Assembly: GCF_008630535.1 (NCBI RefSeq)
Contig: NZ_VWPH01000011.1
Coordinates: 62,001-126,000 of the forward strand
From: Saccharopolyspora hirsuta
GTDB lineage: Bacteria; Actinomycetota; Actinomycetes; Mycobacteriales; Pseudonocardiaceae
Reading direction: 5' to 3'
DNA: 64,000 nt
The position numbers and the translations under genes were made by a program. Below the pieces are notes generated by a model that was not told where the DNA came from, searched no databases, and saw only the letters and a program-made list of their open reading frames with translations. This document shows positions 1 through 8,439 of this stretch, piece by piece (the first letter of the stretch is position 1; each line of letters starts with the position of its first letter).

Positions 1-570
<570 letters not shown>

Positions 571-578
<8 letters not shown>

Positions 579-1569
579 ACCGTCCACATCGGACCGAGGT
601 CTGCTGGGGGCGCTGGGCGACCGCATGTCCGGGGCGGTCTCGCAGGTCGCGGCGGCAGGCGCGCTGATCGTGGTGTTCGTGGTGCTGTCGATCGTCGCGC
701 CGTCGTTCCTGACCGCGGACAACCTGTTCAACCTGGGCTCGCAGACCTCGGTGAACGCGGTGATGGCGGTCGGCGTGACGCTGGTGATCATCACCGGTGG
801 CATCGACCTGTCGGTGGGCTCGGTGGCCGCGCTGTCCGGGGTGGTCGGCGTGCTGCTGATGGCCGAGCATGGGTTCAACCCGCTGATCGGCGTCCTCGGC
901 GGCATCGCCGTCGGCGCGGTCGCGGGGCTGGTGAACGGGCTGCTGGTGTCGGTGGTGGGGCTGCCGCCGTTCATCGCCACGCTCGGCATGCTCAGCGTCG
1001 GCCGGGGGCTGGTGCTGATCGCCACCGGGGCGGTCGCGGTGTTCGGCGCGCCGGAGTCGTTCCGGCTGCTCGGCCAGGGCGTCATCAACGCCATCCCGAT
1101 CCCGGTGCTGCTGATCGCGGTGGTCGCGGTGCTCGGGCACCTGGTGCTGACCCGGACCCGGCTGGGCCGCTACGCGTACGTGATGGGCTCGAACATGGAG
1201 GCCGCGCGGCTGTCCGGCGTGCCGGTCAAGCGCTACACGACCCTGGTCTACGTGCTCTCCGGGGCGCTGGCCGGGCTGGGCGGCATGATCGCGGCGTCCC
1301 GGATCAACTCCGGCCAGCCGAACTTCGGCGAGGGCCTGGAGCTGGACGTGATCGCCGCGGTCGTGATCGGCGGCGCGAGCCTGTTCGGCGGGCGCGGCAC
1401 CGTGCTGGGCTCGCTGATCGGGGCCTTCCTGGTCGCGGTCATCCGCAACGGCGCGGTCCAGCTCAACATCGGCACCTTCTACCAGAACGTGCTGATCGGC
1501 GTGATCATCTGGCTGGCGGTCTGGTGGGACCGCTACCAGCGGCGCAAACTCGGCGGCGACACCGGATGA
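571..1569 (+). CDS. Sugar ABC transporter permease, RbsC type
   Basis: A 332-residue inner-membrane permease of the BPD_transp_2 (RbsC/AraH/XylH) family, with about eight to ten hydrophobic segments from residue 25 onward. The family motif GGIDLSVGS lies near residue 72, and the coupling region near the C-terminus reads GGASLFGGRGT. It sits between the ATPase and the binding protein of the same importer, overlapping the former and 46 bases upstream of the latter, which makes one operon. Its length is normal for the family. Confidence 0.95.
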
Positions 1570-1615
1570 GCGGTGTCGGGCTCCGGAATCCGGTGATGAG
1601 CAAGGGAGCTCGGGG

Positions 1616-2620
1616 ATGAAGAAGGTTCTGACCGCGGCGTGCGTGCTGGTGTCGGTGGCGGCGGCGGGCTGCAGCGTCGGGGTGCGCGAGCAGACCGGCG
1701 GCGGTGGCGACCAGGGCGGGCCGATCAAGCTCGCCGTGGTGCCCAAGGCGATCGGCTTCGACTTCTGGGAGAAGGTGCGGGTCGGCGCGGAGTGCGCGGG
1801 CTCCAAGCAGCGGGACGTCACCGTGCACTGGGACGGCGTGCACGCGGAGAGCGACGTCAGCGGCCAGCAGAGCCTGCTGCAGGACCTGCTGTCGCAGGGC
1901 GACGTCAAGGGCCTGGTGTACGCGGCGACCGACGCCAAGGCGCTGGCCGACGTCACCAAGTCCGCGCAGGGCCAGGGCACCACGGTGGTCAACATGGACT
2001 CCGGGACCACCCCGCAGCCGCCGGACGTCCCGGTCTACGCCACCAACAACGTGGCCGCCGCCGAGCAGGCCACCGACCTGCTGGCCGAGCAGCTCGGCGG
2101 GCGCGGCAAGGTGGCGTTCATCGAGTTCCAGCCGGGCACCAGCACCAACGAGACGCGCGCCGAGGGCTTCAAGCGGGGCATGGCCAAGCACCCGGGGCTG
2201 GAGCTGGTCGCGCAGCAGTCCAGCGACAGCGACTTCAACCGGGCGCTGCAGGTCACCCAGGACATCCTGACCGCGAACCCGGACCTCAACGGCATCTACG
2301 CGGCCAACGAGCCCAGCGTGCTCGGGGCGGCCGAAGCGGTCCGGCAGGCGGGCAAGGTCGGCCAGGTGAAGATCATCGGCTGGGACACCTCGGAGGGCGA
2401 GATCCAGGCGCTGCGCGACGGCGTGATCACCGGCCTGATCGCGCAGAACCCGTTCAAGATGGGCTACGCCGCGGTGAACGCGGCGGTCACCAAGATCCGC
2501 GGCGAGCAGAACCCGTCGCCGGACACCGACACCGGCTCGACCCTGATCACCAGGGGGAACGTGGACAGCCCGGAGGTCCAGAAGCTGCTCAACCCCAGCT
2601 GCGACAACCCGCCCGCCTGA
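1616..2620 (+). CDS. Sugar ABC transporter substrate-binding lipoprotein
   Basis: A 334-residue binding protein of the type I periplasmic fold (peripla_BP_4, RbsB-like). The N-terminus is a lipoprotein signal peptide with lipobox AAGC, so Cys19 would be lipidated and the protein anchored outside the membrane. The start is preceded by GGAGCTCGGGG. It follows the permease, so it completes an ATPase-permease-binding protein importer. The C-terminus carries extra cysteines (the last in NPSCDNPPA). The ligand is probably a sugar and is not identifiable here. Confidence 0.93.
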   Translation: MKKVLTAACVLVSVAAAGCSVGVREQTGGGGDQGGPIKLAVVPKAIGFDFWEKVRVGAECAGSKQRDVTVHWDGVHAESDVSGQQSLLQDLLSQGDVKGLVYAATDAKALADVTKSAQGQGTTVVNMDSGTTPQPPDVPVYATNNVAAAEQATDLLAEQLGGRGKVAFIEFQPGTSTNETRAEGFKRGMAKHPGLELVAQQSSDSDFNRALQVTQDILTANPDLNGIYAANEPSVLGAAEAVRQAGKVGQVKIIGWDTSEGEIQALRDGVITGLIAQNPFKMGYAAVNAAVTKIRGEQNPSPDTDTGSTLITRGNVDSPEVQKLLNPSCDNPPA

Positions 2621-2742
2621 TCGGGCCGGTTCAGGCGGCTGCCCGCGGCGACGTAGGGGCGCATCTTCTCCTCGCAGGCGGCCAAGGCCGCCGAGGAGGC
2701 TTGAGGCTCGCGGTCTCGGGGGACCCGGTGTAGAACCGTCCG

Positions 2743-3387
2743 GTGGTCACCGCGATCCTCAACCCGCTGGTGCAGGAGGTCCTGGACCTGATCGGGATCT
2801 TCGCGTTCGCGCTCTCCGGCGCGCTGCTCGCCGTGCGCAAGCGCTTCGACGTCGTCGGCATCGCGGTGCTGGCCGAGGTGACCGCGCTGGGCGGCGGGGT
2901 GTTCCGGGACCTGGTGATCGGCGCGGTGCCGCCGGTGGCCTTCACCGACCTCTCGTACTTCACCACGCCGCTGGTGGCCGCGGTGGTGGTGTTCTTCTGG
3001 CACCCGCGGCTGGCCCGCATCCGCCGGTTCGTGCTGTTCTTCGACGCGATCGGGCTGGGCGTGTTCTGCGTGGCGGGCAGCATCAAGGCGCTGAACTTCG
3101 GCATGCACCCGCTGGCCGCGATCGCGCTCGGCGCCGCGACCGCCATCGGCGGCGGCGCGATCCGCGACGTGCTGGCCGGGGAGATCCCGGCGCTGCTGCA
3201 CCCGGAGAGCGAGATCTACGCGGTGCCCGCGCTGCTGGGCAGCGGTCTCGTCGCGCTGCTGGCGGTGCTGGGCGCGCTGACGCCGATCACCAGCGCGTTC
3301 GCCGCCCTCCTGGCGGTCGTGGTGCGGCTGCTCGCGCTTCGCTACGGCTGGCGAGCGCCGCTGGCGCGCGGGGGATCGTCGCTATGA
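2743..3387 (+). CDS. UPF0126 / TRIC-like membrane protein
   Basis: A 214-residue membrane protein built from two copies of the UPF0126 (YicG-like) unit, each with a glycine-rich helix start: ALGGGVFRD near residue 51 and AIGGGAIRD near residue 137. Prokaryotic members with this layout form TRIC-type trimeric cation channels. About seven hydrophobic segments are visible. The start is GTG. It ends 6 bases into the convergent peroxiredoxin gene, so the two 3' ends overlap slightly. A role in monovalent cation flux is family knowledge only. Confidence 0.88.
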   Translation: MVTAILNPLVQEVLDLIGIFAFALSGALLAVRKRFDVVGIAVLAEVTALGGGVFRDLVIGAVPPVAFTDLSYFTTPLVAAVVVFFWHPRLARIRRFVLFFDAIGLGVFCVAGSIKALNFGMHPLAAIALGAATAIGGGAIRDVLAGEIPALLHPESEIYAVPALLGSGLVALLAVLGALTPITSAFAALLAVVVRLLALRYGWRAPLARGGSSL

Positions 3388-3834
3388 GCGCTGCTTGAGC
3401 AGCTCCAGGGCCTTGTCGGCGTGCACCCCCATGCGGAACTCGCTGCGGATCACGCCCAGCACCCGGCGCTGCTCGTCGATGACGAAGGTGTGCCGCTTGA
3501 CCGGGATCGGCCCGAACCGGCGCTTGACCTCGAACTGCCGCGCGACCACCCCGTCGACGTCGGACAGCAGCGGGAACCCGAAGCCGTGCGCGTCGGCGAA
3601 CTGCCGCTGCTTGCCGACCTGGTCGGCGCTGATCCCCACCGGCTGCGCGCCGACCTCGGCGAACTCGGCGGCCAGGTCCCGGAAGTGGCAGGCCTCCGCG
3701 GTGCACCCGGTGGTCATCGCCGCCGGGTAGAAGAACAGCACCACCGGCCCGCTGGCGACCAGCTCGGACAGCTTCCGCTCCCCGCCGTCCTGGTCCGGCA
3801 GCGCGAAATCGCCCACCACATCGCCTTCCCGCAT
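3382..3834 (-). CDS. bcp: Thiol peroxiredoxin, Bcp/PrxQ type
   Basis: A 150-residue atypical 2-Cys peroxiredoxin. The peroxidatic cysteine is Cys44 in TTGCT and the resolving cysteine is Cys49, separated by four residues as in the PrxQ/Bcp subgroup. It reduces peroxides using thioredoxin in the cytosol. The frame is open further upstream, but the ATG at 3834 is chosen because GGAGGAG lies just before it and MREGDVVGDF is a normal family N-terminus. Its 5' end, including this ribosome-binding site, is partly repeated at 6285-6380 on the other side of an AT-richer island. Confidence 0.92.
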   Translation of the reverse strand: MREGDVVGDFALPDQDGGERKLSELVASGPVVLFFYPAAMTTGCTAEACHFRDLAAEFAEVGAQPVGISADQVGKQRQFADAHGFGFPLLSDVDGVVARQFEVKRRFGPIPVKRHTFVIDEQRRVLGVIRSEFRMGVHADKALELLKQRS

Positions 3835-4330
3835 CCCCGCTCCTCCAACTGATCGAAACCTGAGCGGACTCAGCGTATTGGTGAACGCCAGTCCCGCACC
3901 GCCGGTGTACTCCACCTGATCACAGCCAACAGACAGCGCGGGAACGCGCTGGGCGCGCGGGGGCTCGTGTTCGAGCGCAACCGTGCAGCGGCGAGTGGGG
4001 CAGACTCCGCAGGTAGGTCCATGTGGCAGAGACCCGAGGACAAGGAAGACCGTCATCGCATTGAGTGCCGGACTTGAGTGCAGTTCGTGCCCACGAGAAC
4101 GAAGGCGGCCAGACCTGGCAGCCCGATGATCTGTATCACAGTGGTCTCACGCTTTTGGTGGATTTCAACTCCGGCGGTCATCGATAAATTCCCCCATTGG
4201 GGGATTTGAGGGCGGAGGGGGAATCTGGGGCGTCTCGCGGCGTGTTCGCGCTGCAATTGGTAGCCGAAGTGCCCATCGGCTTCGATTTGAATCTGTCTGA
4301 CCTGGGTGGACTGGAACGCAAGAAGGGTTT
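3835..4330. other. Intergenic region at left edge of AT-richer island
   Basis: Bases 3835-3881 are the bcp leader and probably its promoter, because the GTATTGG block at 3875 recurs upstream of the second bcp fragment. From about 4060 the sequence becomes AT-richer. A short stem (TCCCCC at 4190, loop ATT, GGGGGA ending 4204) could be an operator or terminator. A possible 42-codon minus-strand frame at 4053-4181 (ATG after GGGGGAA, one hydrophobic stretch) is too weak to call as a gene. Confidence 0.5.
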
Positions 4331-4339
4331 TTGTGCGGA

Positions 4340-4867
4340 ATGAATAGATTGCGGTCGGTCGTATCGCTAGTCGCAAGCGGCGGGTTTCTGGCGATCGCTG
4401 TGCTCACGGCTCCCGCTGCGGTGGCAGAGGAAGCAGGCGGGGCGCAGCATTGCACGACGTTGATCGAAAGGGTGGCCCCCGGGTCCCCTGAAGTGCGGGT
4501 TGTTTGGTCTGGTTGTGCTCCGGCAGGAGTGCAGATCGAATCCCCGTTCGAGTCGGAAGCTATTTACGACCTGGTCACGTTCTTCGGGGGTCCTGATTAC
4601 GGAGGAACGGCAAACACCATCCAGTCCAGGGATGGGACGTGTGATGCGACGGGATACAGCATCAATAATCTGGACGGTGTCCACAGTTATGTTGGTGCAG
4701 GTGGGATCTCTTCTTACAGGTTGAGTGGGGATTGCAATCGATCTGAGAAGTTCTCTGGCTACAACAAGACGGGAAGGTATTCCAACACCCTTTACGGGGA
4801 TCAGGCCTGGGTCGGCGCGGAATGGGATAATGGTGGAATGAGATCGTTTGCGATGTGGCGCGGATAG
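4340..4867 (+). CDS. Secreted protein, possibly beta/gamma-crystallin-like
   Basis: Exported protein of 175 residues from ATG 4340; an in-frame TTG at 4331 would add three residues. The N-terminus is a clear signal peptide (basic MNRLR, hydrophobic core, likely cleavage after AVA). The mature part is rich in Gly, Tyr, Ser and Asn and has paired cysteines. Stretches such as VTFFGGPDYGG and ISSYRLSGDC resemble Greek-key repeats of beta/gamma-crystallin or I36-type inhibitor proteins; that is a resemblance, not an identification. Codon use is far more AT-rich than in neighbouring genes, which suggests acquisition by transfer. Confidence 0.75.
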   Translation: MNRLRSVVSLVASGGFLAIAVLTAPAAVAEEAGGAQHCTTLIERVAPGSPEVRVVWSGCAPAGVQIESPFESEAIYDLVTFFGGPDYGGTANTIQSRDGTCDATGYSINNLDGVHSYVGAGGISSYRLSGDCNRSEKFSGYNKTGRYSNTLYGDQAWVGAEWDNGGMRSFAMWRG

Positions 4868-4880
4868 GTTTGATCAAGTT

Positions 4881-4914
4881 GTGGGCCTCGGCGGGTGGCG
4901 CTGTCGGGGCCCAC
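4881..4914. terminator. Hairpin downstream of the secreted-protein gene
   Basis: GTGGGCC at 4881-4887 pairs with GGCCCAC at 4908-4914 around a 20-base loop, 14 bases after the stop codon of the secreted protein. There is no clear U tract, so termination is inferred from position only. Confidence 0.4.
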
Positions 4915-4937
4915 GTGTTCTTCTGAATGGCTGAGAC

Positions 4938-5570
4938 ATGGTTGACGTGGGTGGTCGCCGTCGTTCGCTCGTGTACTTCGGAATATCGCTGGTATTCATG
5001 ATCTTGTTGGGGGTGGTTTCCAAATTTGCGGACCTGGACCAGGTGACGGTGATTGGCCCTCTCTTTAGTTACGGCGGAATATTTGCTGCCGCGTTCATCA
5101 TTATCGGTATGTTTGCGCCGACGGCTGGTGCAGCTGCCGCAATGTCATTGCCGGGTGTGGCCGCCCTGCTCTGTGCGTATCACGTGACTGGCGCGTTGCT
5201 GGACTACAGCGGTAGCCTCGGCCGGCTCGTGGTCTGGCTTCTTGCTGGAGCTGTGGCTGCACCGTTGCTTGCCTGGTCTGGTTGGGCTCTCCGTTATGGC
5301 CATAATGGTCGCCAGGTGGCTGGGGGGTTTGCATTCGGGGTGTTGCTTGCCGACGCTTGTTATGTGCTCCTGCATGCTTTTAATGAGAATTCAATGTTCG
5401 GGGCTGGGTTTGATGCTTTCGTCGTTGCGGTGCTAGCTGTCCGGATTAAACCGAAGTTGAGCCCCGGTTCGATTGCGGTCTGTGCCGTGATGATGGTGTG
5501 CGGGGCACTGGCTGCGGTATTTCCGTGGTCTGGTCGCGTGGTGGCTGAATTGGTCTCGTTGTTCGCCTAG
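4938..5570 (+). CDS. Unrecognised multi-pass membrane protein
   Basis: A 210-residue protein I do not recognise. It has about six hydrophobic segments, starting at residues 11-29 after a basic MVDVGGRRRS, then near 40-60, 65-85, 95-115, 125-145 and 175-205. Third codon positions are often A or T, unlike the flanking chromosome, so it belongs to the same AT-richer block as its neighbours. It lies 70 bases after the secreted-protein gene and 21 bases before the next gene, on the same strand, so the three may be transcribed together. Confidence 0.7.
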   Translation: MVDVGGRRRSLVYFGISLVFMILLGVVSKFADLDQVTVIGPLFSYGGIFAAAFIIIGMFAPTAGAAAAMSLPGVAALLCAYHVTGALLDYSGSLGRLVVWLLAGAVAAPLLAWSGWALRYGHNGRQVAGGFAFGVLLADACYVLLHAFNENSMFGAGFDAFVVAVLAVRIKPKLSPGSIAVCAVMMVCGALAAVFPWSGRVVAELVSLFA

Positions 5571-5591
5571 TCGAATTGGTGGGTGTAAACT

Positions 5592-6245
5592 GTGTCCATG
5601 TCGAATGGGAATGTTGGGCGCTGGAGCTCGCCGCCGTCGTTTTCGGTCCTCTGTGCGAGCGGTGCTTGGGCTGATCTGCATGAGGTTGACGATTTTGTGT
5701 CGATGGAGGGGAGGGTGGTTGAAATATGGTTGGGTTCTGCTTCCTCGAATGGGGAGCGTGGTGTTCGGGTCGGTTCTTTCGGGAAGTCTCATCTGGAGCA
5801 GCGCGCAGGTGAGCTTGGTGTATCACCTGAAGTGCTGGCGGCACGTTCCGGAGCGGAAGCCCTTGCCTTTCTGACCGCACCTCCCGAGTATTCGTCATCG
5901 TTGATCCGGCATGCGCGTGAACGTGCTGACGGATGCGCAAAATGGGAAGTTTCCGCTGTCAAAATGGGTGAGATCGAGATTGGTGTGCGCTTCTGGGAGT
6001 TTGCCGGCGGGTGGACCGCCGTGGCGCAATTCGGCGACGCGCACTTTTCAATTGTCTCCATCGGTGTTGGCCTGGATGAGGTTGAACTCCACGCGGCCGA
6101 TGGTCGGTTTGGCTTCGATCTTGCGGCGGACTTGGATCGAGATATCCCCGACAGGCAGAATCGGGACTGGCAAGCGACAGTTCTGCGGCGGCGGAGGGAT
6201 GGCCAACTTCACCGGGACCAGATGGCAGTTGTTCAGGAGGTCTGA
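5592..6245 (+). CDS. Hypothetical protein of the AT-richer island
   Basis: A 217-residue soluble protein with no signal peptide and no motif I recognise; the start is GTG 5592 or ATG 5598. The middle (VSAVKMGEIEIGVRFWEFAGGW to AHFSIVSIGV) looks like alternating beta strands. The last 40 residues are charged (DRDIPDRQNRDW, then an RRRR run) and more GC-rich, so the 3' end may have been fused or altered at the island boundary. It is the third gene of the acquired block and ends 40 bases before the bcp fragment begins. Confidence 0.6.
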   Translation: MSMSNGNVGRWSSPPSFSVLCASGAWADLHEVDDFVSMEGRVVEIWLGSASSNGERGVRVGSFGKSHLEQRAGELGVSPEVLAARSGAEALAFLTAPPEYSSSLIRHARERADGCAKWEVSAVKMGEIEIGVRFWEFAGGWTAVAQFGDAHFSIVSIGVGLDEVELHAADGRFGFDLAADLDRDIPDRQNRDWQATVLRRRRDGQLHRDQMAVVQEV

Positions 6246-6284
6246 ACGCTCAACAAGCAGTCAAGGTGCTTGGCAGGGCGGTAC

Positions 6285-6380
6285 GGCCCTGGTCCGGCAG
6301 TGCGAAGCCGCCCACCACATCGCCGTCCCGCATGCCCGCTCCTCCTGAAGTCCGGTCTGATCGCGACCAGGGTATTGGCG
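6285..6380 (-). pseudogene. Degenerate second copy of the bcp 5' end
   Basis: Read on the minus strand, an ATG at 6333 preceded by GGAGGAG opens the peptide MRDGDVVGGFALPDQ, which matches MREGDVVGDFALPDQ of the intact peroxiredoxin at 3834 in 13 of 15 positions. After that it diverges and is not a peroxiredoxin. The leader also matches, down to a GTATTGG block at 6372. It is in the same orientation as the intact gene, so the AT-richer island lies between direct repeats of about 95 bases. Confidence 0.8.
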
Positions 6381-6485
6381 GACCGCGCGCCCCCTGCGCT
6401 TCGACGGCGAAGATCACCCGATCACGCACCGGGCGGTGCGGAGATCGCGGGTTCGGGCGGGGCCTCCGGGTGGGTAGCCGGGGGT

Positions 6486-7286
6486 GTGCCCGAACTTCCG
6501 GATGTCGAGGGTTTTCGGCGGGTCGCGCAGCGGGCCGAGGGGCGGCAGGTGCGCGGCGTGCAGGTGCGGGATGCGCAGGTGCTCCGCGGGGTCGGCAGCG
6601 CGGAGTTCCAGGAGGCGTTGCGGCGGCGGTACTTCGGGGAGCCCTGGCGGTGCGGGAAGTGGTTGGTGATCCCCACCGCGGGCGCGCCGAACGCGGAACC
6701 GGGGGCTCCGGCCGTGCTGGCGCACTTCGGGATGACCGGGAGCTTCGAGTGGTGCGGGCACGGCGGGGAGGTCCACCGGCACGACCGGGTGGTGTTCGAC
6801 TTCGCCCCCGGCGAGCTGCGCTACCACGACATGCGGAAGCTGACCGGCCTGCACCTGGCGCGGCAGCGGGGCGAGGTGGACGAACTGCTGGCCGAGCTCG
6901 GGCCGGACGCGCAGCGGATCGGGGCCGAGGAGTTCGGCGAGCGGCTCACCCGCACCCGGCGCGGGATCAAGGCGGCGCTGATGGACCAGTCCGTGCTCGC
7001 CGGGCTGGGCAACATCTGCGCCGACGAGCTGCTGTGGCGGGCGCGGGTGCACCCGAACCGGGCCACCACCGAGCTGACCGCCGACGACCTCGACCAGCTG
7101 CACCGGGAGATGCGCGCGATGCTGCGCGACGCCGTGCGGGCCGGTCGCGTGCCGGACGACGCGTCCTGGCTGACCGGGCACCGCGACGCCCCCGACCAGC
7201 GGTGTCCGCGTTGTTCGACGGCGCTGCGCCGCACGCGCGTGGGTGGTCGCGGGACGCTGTGGTGCCCCGCCTGCCAGTCGGACTGA
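6486..7286 (+). CDS. Fpg/Nei-family DNA glycosylase
   Basis: A 266-residue base-excision-repair glycosylase/AP lyase. Start GTG 6486 gives MPELPDVEG, and the family needs the exposed Pro (nucleophile) and Glu that follow the removed Met, so upstream in-frame codons are not part of it. RCGKWLV near residue 58 supplies the conserved lysine. The H2TH region includes DQSVLAGLGNICADE, and the C-terminus is a zinc finger with CPRC and CPAC pairs. It should remove oxidised bases; whether it prefers oxoguanine or pyrimidine lesions cannot be said. Confidence 0.93.
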   Translation: MPELPDVEGFRRVAQRAEGRQVRGVQVRDAQVLRGVGSAEFQEALRRRYFGEPWRCGKWLVIPTAGAPNAEPGAPAVLAHFGMTGSFEWCGHGGEVHRHDRVVFDFAPGELRYHDMRKLTGLHLARQRGEVDELLAELGPDAQRIGAEEFGERLTRTRRGIKAALMDQSVLAGLGNICADELLWRARVHPNRATTELTADDLDQLHREMRAMLRDAVRAGRVPDDASWLTGHRDAPDQRCPRCSTALRRTRVGGRGTLWCPACQSD

Positions 7287-7462
7287 TGTTCGGAGCGCAT
7301 GCATTCATGCACTCACCGTGCGGTAACCTGAAGATGTTTCGGGGGTCAGGGTCGGATCGGGGGGTTCGACCGCGCGGAGCCGGGAGCCGTGGGGGCGATG
7401 GGGCCGGCTCCGCGCCGCCCGTCGGCGCACCGCTGTGTGATCGGCGTGGTCTAGCGCACTGT

Positions 7463-7476
7463 TTACCGGTCGGTAA
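7463..7476. promoter_or_regulatory. TetR-type operator upstream of fadB2-like gene
   Basis: TTACCGGTCGGTAA is an inverted repeat of TTACCG around two bases, 65 bases upstream of the dehydrogenase start. Its core ACCGGTCGGTAA differs by one base from the two operators flanking the TetR gene at 10316 and 10371, so that regulator probably controls this gene too. Confidence 0.65.
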
Positions 7477-7540
7477 CCGCCGTAGCTGGCATGATCGGCC
7501 CGACGAGGGCAGCGCAGCCGGAAGCGGGAAGGATCGTGTG

Positions 7541-8401
7541 GTGACGAAGATCGAACGCCTGGGAGTCGTCGGCGGCGGGCAGATGGGCGGCGGCATCGCC
7601 GAGGTCGGTGCCCGGGCCGGTCTGGACGTGATCGTGTGCGAGGTCAGCGACGAAGCCGCCCGCGCCGGTCGCACCCGGCTGTGGAAATCGCTGAACCGCG
7701 CGGTGCAGAACGGCAAGCTGACCGAGGCCGAGCGCGACGCCGCGCAGGCCCGCCTGCACTTCACCACCACCCTGGCCGACCTCGACGACCGCAACATGGT
7801 CATCGAGGCCATCGCCGAGGACGAGGAGCTCAAGACCAAGCTGTTCGCCGAGCTGGACAAGGTGGTGTCCGACCCGGACGCGATCCTGGCGTCGAACACC
7901 TCCTCCATCCCGATCGCCAAGCTCGCCGGAGCGACCAGCCGCCCGCAGCAGGTGCTCGGCGTGCACTTCTTCAACCCGGTCCCGGTGCTCAAGCTGGTCG
8001 AGCTGGTGCCGTCGCTGCTGACCTCGGAGGAGACGGTCGAGCGCGCCGCGGTGTTCGCCACCGAGCAGCTCGGCAAGGAGACCATCCGGGCGGTGGACCG
8101 CTCCGGGTTCATCGTCAACGCCCTGCTGGTGCCGTACCTGCTGTCGGCGATCCGGATGGTCGAGGGCGGTTTCGCCAGCGCCGAGGACGTGGACAAGGGC
8201 ATGGTGCTGGGCTGCGCCCACCCGATGGGCCCGCTGCGGCTGTCCGACCTGGTCGGCCTGGACACCCTCAAGGCCATCGCGGACTCGATGTACGAGGAGT
8301 ACGGCGACCCGAACTACGCCGCCCCGCCGCTCCTGCGCCGCATGGTTGACGCGGGGCTGAAGGGCAAGAAGTCCGGCAAGGGCTTCTACGACTACAGCTG
8401 A
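7541..8401 (+). CDS. fadB2: 3-hydroxybutyryl-CoA dehydrogenase (FadB2 type)
   Basis: A 286-residue NAD(P)-dependent 3-hydroxyacyl-CoA dehydrogenase that interconverts 3-hydroxybutyryl-CoA and acetoacetyl-CoA. The nucleotide-binding loop is GGGQMGGGIAEVGA near residue 10, and the catalytic His lies in LGVHFFNPVPVLKLVELV. The length equals the usual FadB2/Hbd size. Two in-frame GTG codons are adjacent (7538, 7541); 7541 has the better spacing from GGAAGGA. It is preceded by a TetR-type operator shared with the 9-10 kb operon, suggesting co-control of acyl-CoA metabolism. Confidence 0.93.
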   Translation: MTKIERLGVVGGGQMGGGIAEVGARAGLDVIVCEVSDEAARAGRTRLWKSLNRAVQNGKLTEAERDAAQARLHFTTTLADLDDRNMVIEAIAEDEELKTKLFAELDKVVSDPDAILASNTSSIPIAKLAGATSRPQQVLGVHFFNPVPVLKLVELVPSLLTSEETVERAAVFATEQLGKETIRAVDRSGFIVNALLVPYLLSAIRMVEGGFASAEDVDKGMVLGCAHPMGPLRLSDLVGLDTLKAIADSMYEEYGDPNYAAPPLLRRMVDAGLKGKKSGKGFYDYS

Positions 8402-8407
8402 TCCCGT

Positions 8408-8439
8408 GCGAGGGGGCACCGGTCGCGGTGCCCCCTCGC
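8408..8439. terminator. Bidirectional terminator hairpin
   Basis: GCGAGGGGGCACC (8408-8420) pairs perfectly with GGTGCCCCCTCGC (8427-8439) around a 6-base loop. It lies between the convergent stops of the dehydrogenase and the alpha/beta hydrolase, so it can serve both. Confidence 0.85.

Noticed and set aside
4053-4181. Possible 42-codon minus-strand gene (MTAGVEIHQKRETTVIQIIG...)
   Set aside because: It has an ATG after GGGGGAA and a hydrophobic stretch, but no homology I can name and no context; kept only as a note in the intergenic entry.
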